Shown here: positions 61,010 to 64,000 of the stretch, piece after piece
Layout of the letters: each line of letters starts with the position of its first letter
Numbering within the stretch: the stretch's first letter is position 1
Source of the DNA: Biomphalaria glabrata
Lineage: Eukaryota > Mollusca > Gastropoda > Planorbidae
Reading direction: 5' to 3'
Length of the DNA: 64,000 nucleotides
NCBI RefSeq assembly: GCF_947242115.1
Contig: NC_074723.1
Location: 25,194,543 to 25,258,542 of the forward strand
Made by a program: the position numbers and the translations under genes
Notes under the pieces: model-generated
Seen by the model: the letters and a program-made list of their open reading frames with translations, nothing else
The model's database searches: none
Told to the model about the DNA's origin: nothing

Positions 61010-62445
61010 GGCTTATTCTAGATGACCTACTTGGAGCTATTTGGCCTTGGGAGGCCCCGGAGGGGTTTCCCTTTATTCCAGTGACCTTGGTATTTTTATT
61101 CTTGGGTTTGGATGGAGAGGAGGACAACCCCCTTTTGGGGGAAGTCTTTCTCTCTTGAGAGGGGAGATCCCTCTGGTTAGAGCGGAGGTTATTTCCTCCT
61201 CTCTCACCTCGGGCATCCTCTCCGCTTTGATTTCTCCCCTTAGGGAGTTGGTCAACCTCTAACTCGGTAGAGGTTGGGGTGTCTGGCTGGGTTCTCTGAG
61301 GAGAACCTGTGTCAGACATGATGTCTCCGGGTTCTCCCGGAGTATTGGTTTTGACATGCTGCTCAGTCTCCATGCTCTCATCAGCGAGCACAGACAACCT
61401 GTTCTTTAGCATGACAACAGGGCTTTCTTGTTTCTTCAGAGGTGTGTTCTTTGGCGGTGTTCTTCTGAGTTGGAGGAGGAGGATGGGGTGGTGGGGTCAA
61501 TGTGTCCGTCTGTGTGGCTATGGATTTTCCTATCTTAGCAACAGCCTGGGCGTAGGTCTTTGTCAAGCCGAATTGGCCCTTGGGTAGGGCCAGTACAGCC
61601 GATTTCGCCTGGCTAAAGGTACATCCGTTTCTTGCCTTGTACTCCTGCACGGCAACCTCCTGTTTCCACACAGGGCAGTCCTTGGAGTAGGCTGAGTGGC
61701 CAGCTTGACAGTTTGGGCATTTGAACTGGGCTGTGCAGCCCTTGTCCTCATGACCCTCTCCAGCACATCTGGCACACACAGTGTTCCTCTTGCAGACTGC
61801 CGCGCCGTGTCCATAACCCTGGCACTTGAAGCACCTCATGGGGTTAGGTATGTAGGGCTTCACTGGAACTCGTAGGTATCCTGCCTTCACATACTCTGGC
61901 GGTGTCCTAGTTCCGAATGTGAGGATAATAGTGGCGGTTTTGACCTCCTCACCCTCCCTGCGCCTGGTAATGCGCCGGGCATGGGTGACTCCTTCAATGC
62001 CCTCCACTATTTCCTTCTCGGAACATTCCAGTAGGTCCCTAGAGCTGATTACACCTCTGCTGGTGTTCAGACTCTTGTGTGGCATGACTTCCACTTGGAG
62101 ATCACAGAGTCTTCGGCATCTTAAAAGCCCATCAGAGTGTGTCTTGATGTCTACTTCTACAAGGAGTTCCATTGATTTGTGTAGCTTAGACACACTCTTG
62201 GGCTCTCCCACTACTGACTTGAGTCCCTTATAGATAATAAAAGGGCTCAACTTTGTCAGGCTTTTTCCCTCCTCTGTGCACCTAACCACCAGAAATGATG
62301 GCCAGGTGGCACAGCTTTTTGGGACCTCCTCTTTTTTATCATCAATTCGACGTTTCTTGCCCAGACATAGGTCTGGGGCAAGTAGTTTTGTGTGTGCTTT
62401 TTTGTCCATATATATTTTTGTTAATTCGGCACCTGTGCTCCCCAC
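60978..62445 (-). pseudogene. LINE ORF1 (gag-like, zinc knuckles), one frameshift
   Basis: Starts at 62,445 (MGSTGAELTKIYMD). Residues ~205-260 hold three knuckles: CFKCQGYGHGAAVC, CARCAGEGHEDKGC and CPNCQAGHSAYSKDC, the RNA-binding part of I-type ORF1 proteins. The frame then shifts in a Pro-rich CCTCCTCC stretch near 61,455-61,490. The rest (KNRLSVLADESMETEQ..., Ser/Lys-rich, ending SHGFQNCTVEL) continues in another frame to 60,978, overlapping the start of ORF2 by ~32 bp. Confidence 0.85.
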
Positions 62446-62529
62446 CCGCCATCGAGTCCAACAAGGGGACGGGCCATTCGGATGTCCAGAATGAGCCCGC
62501 CAGGGCTACACAGGTGCTATACTCAGTCA

Positions 62530-62619
62530 GCTGCTACATCGGACATGTGTCCGATACAGCAGCTCCCTGATTGACCCTCCAGCCACCGCCCTCCAGCATA
62601 GGTCGACGACCTATGCTGG
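62530..62619. other. Two palindromes in the LINE 5' UTR
   Basis: 62,530-62,565 pairs AGCTGCT with AGCAGCT and ATCGGACA with TGTCCGAT. 62,593-62,619 is a near-perfect palindrome, CCAGCATAGGTCG paired with CGACCTATGCTGG around one base. They would form adjacent RNA hairpins ~80-175 bases before the ORF1 start. Confidence 0.8.
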
Positions 62620-64000
62620 TAGCTCGGCATGACCAGCCGGTTGACCCAGAGCGGGCCATCTGGGTCTCAGGTCTAGGGGAACTTGGAACCAAAGTATTGT
62701 GTTGTTGTGGTTTATCCTCAGATAGCCACCACTCAAACACCAGGATCTCTTTATCCCCCCTTACCCGTCGCAGTCCACGGCAAACGGACTGGTCTAGGAC
62801 GTAGTGAGAATTCAAAGTTAAGGAGACAGTGTGATGATCAATGAAGGCAGACTTAGGAAAAGAGGAGGCAGACACAATGATAGAAAAGAAGTAGGGCACT
62901 TTTGAGCTCCAAAAGTGCTAAGGAAAGAGGAGCGCAGTTTAACGTCATGTCTCGGGACGAAATTTGTAAAGGCTTACAATGCACTTTGTATATAAATGAA
63001 ATGCACATTTTTTTAAAATCTTTTCTATGCTGCGACTTTCGTGCAATTGCGTGATGGCCGCGGACGCAAAGTGCTAAATTAGTCACCACAAAACGTTTTA
63101 AACAATTAGATTTTGTTTTATTTTTGTTGATGTCACCGATGCATTTTGTCTGTCGGTCTGTCTGTCCGTCACCTTTAAATAACACACAAAAAAAAAGAAT
63201 AAAAGGCTATTTAAAATCTAATTTCACATTTAATTTTCCTTCCAAAACATCGAAGTAATTTTAGTATCTATAATATGTTGTTCCGTATATTTTTGTGAAA
63301 AACTAATAGATGCCGACGAATGTTTAATATTGCTCTTCTAACTTAATTTATATTTAATTTTCTTGCTTAAACGTTGAAAAAAACAAACTCTTTATAATAA
63401 TAAGTTCTTCCGGACTTTAAAATAAATCTGTAATATAAACGCTAAATGAGAATCTCTGTACTGACTTAAATATAATTACCTAAAGGTGTTCCTGGTATAG
63501 TTTTATTTTAAAAAATATGTCAAATGATTGTTTGAAATCGCACTTCTGACTTACACTTAATATTATTGGACAATGCGTCAAATATTTCCGGATTTCTAAC
63601 TCACAACAAATTTGTGAAATGACTTATTTTACAAAAATATCGACAATAGGTTGCTCAGGATTTTAAAAGGAGAAAGTCATTTACAACAACCGATTGTTAA
63701 AAATCCCTGTTTAGACTTATTTTGCATCCAATTCTCGGTTCCAGATTTTGTTTCAAGAAAGATTTTCCAATTTTTTTTTAAATTTTACTTATCCCAATTT
63801 CCTAAATGACTGTTTGAAATCGCTCTTCTATATATAACAACTAATTTTCTTGCTAAAACGTCAAAAAAATATATTGAAAATCAGTTGTTCCGGATATTTT
63901 ATGACTTATGAAAAACATTGTAACTCTATAGATATTTAAATGTTTAAAATTTCAATTCTAGCTAACACTACATTTAATTTTCTTGCTAAAAAGTCTTAAA

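Larger units (their letters stand above)
57140..62963 (-). mobile_element. Full-length I/Nimb-type LINE, 5.8 kb, nearly intact
   Basis: Flanked by TTGTAAAGG on both sides (57,131-57,139 and 62,964-62,972), a target duplication. 5' UTR ~520 bp, ORF1 with zinc knuckles, ORF2 with endonuclease, reverse transcriptase, RNase H and a C-terminal CCHC, 3' UTR and A-rich tail (T-run at 57,147-57,165 on +). An RNase H domain after RT places it in the I superclade, like Nimbus of Biomphalaria; that assignment is by domain order. Inactivating changes are few: one frameshift in ORF1, one small deletion with frameshift in the endonuclease, and one stop between RT and RNase H. Confidence 0.93.
55951..64000 (+). 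mobile_element. Family B element, long copy split by family A copy 5 and a LINE; runs off the window
   Basis: Head at 55,951-56,160 (TTTTTAGCGCGTAAGGGG, AAAAAGCCGCTATCAGG, CCGTCTGTCACACTC). It resumes at 57,032-57,139 (CATTAAAATACACCACTTC), and again from 62,964 (AAAGGCTTACAATGCAC, GCTGCGACTTTCGTGC). The second head follows at 63,120-63,170 (GCATTTTGTCTGTCGGTCTG), then ~150-bp units to 64,000. Each piece matches in order the uninterrupted copy at 14,583-12,719. Confidence 0.75.

Overview
The window looks like animal nuclear DNA, most likely from a mollusc and plausibly a planorbid or related freshwater snail. The reasons are AT-rich sequence, spliced genes with GT-AG introns and TATA boxes, tRNA-derived SINEs, I/Nimb-type LINEs with an RNase H domain, and very many minisatellites. 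The species is an inference. No bacterial operons, rRNA genes or true CRISPR arrays were seen.

Only two host genes can be supported well. Both are on the + strand and both encode small secreted proteins with one peritrophin-A/CBM14 chitin-binding domain. Gene 1 (36,969-42,322) can be read complete in five exons (231 aa), with a TATA box and a poly(A) signal. Gene 2 (53,519 to beyond 55,695) shows a signal-peptide exon and a CBM14 exon; its 3' part is not visible. The six-cysteine spacing of the two domains is identical (15-6-10-13-8), so they look like tandem paralogues. A possible terminal exon of an unknown gene lies on the - strand at 17,714-17,928, and a weaker - strand open stretch at 47.8-48.0 kb.

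The rest is repeats. From the left: a 36-bp array (1-1,364), a head-plus-unit repeat interrupted by a foldback-like element (1.43-3.42 kb), a 7.2-kb array of a 41-bp unit (3.46-10.66 kb), 50-bp, 149-bp and 14-bp arrays, a family B element (12.7-14.6 kb), two hAT-like non-autonomous elements with 8-bp target duplications (18.87-21.48 and 24.73-26.18 kb, the first carrying a solo LTR), 24-bp and 53-bp arrays, a (TA)n tract, a SINE, a 5'-truncated LINE (32.4-33.8 kb), a third degenerate hAT-like copy, gene 1, a cluster of LINE ends, a second foldback-like element (45.53-46.94 kb), a Merlin-type transposase fragment, gene 2 with a 30-bp array in intron 1, and finally a nested block in which a 5.8-kb LINE and a 0.9-kb family A element both sit inside one family B element that runs off the right edge.

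The most notable structure is a set of elements whose terminal inverted repeats are themselves arrays of 15-18-bp units and which are flanked by 9-bp target duplications, as in Drosophila Foldback and Mutator-like elements. A second is the A/B repeat families, which share a 5' head, occur at least nine times here, and can be ordered in time by nesting. The window is dominated by repeat turnover, with two chitin-binding genes whose introns have absorbed minisatellites and transposons.
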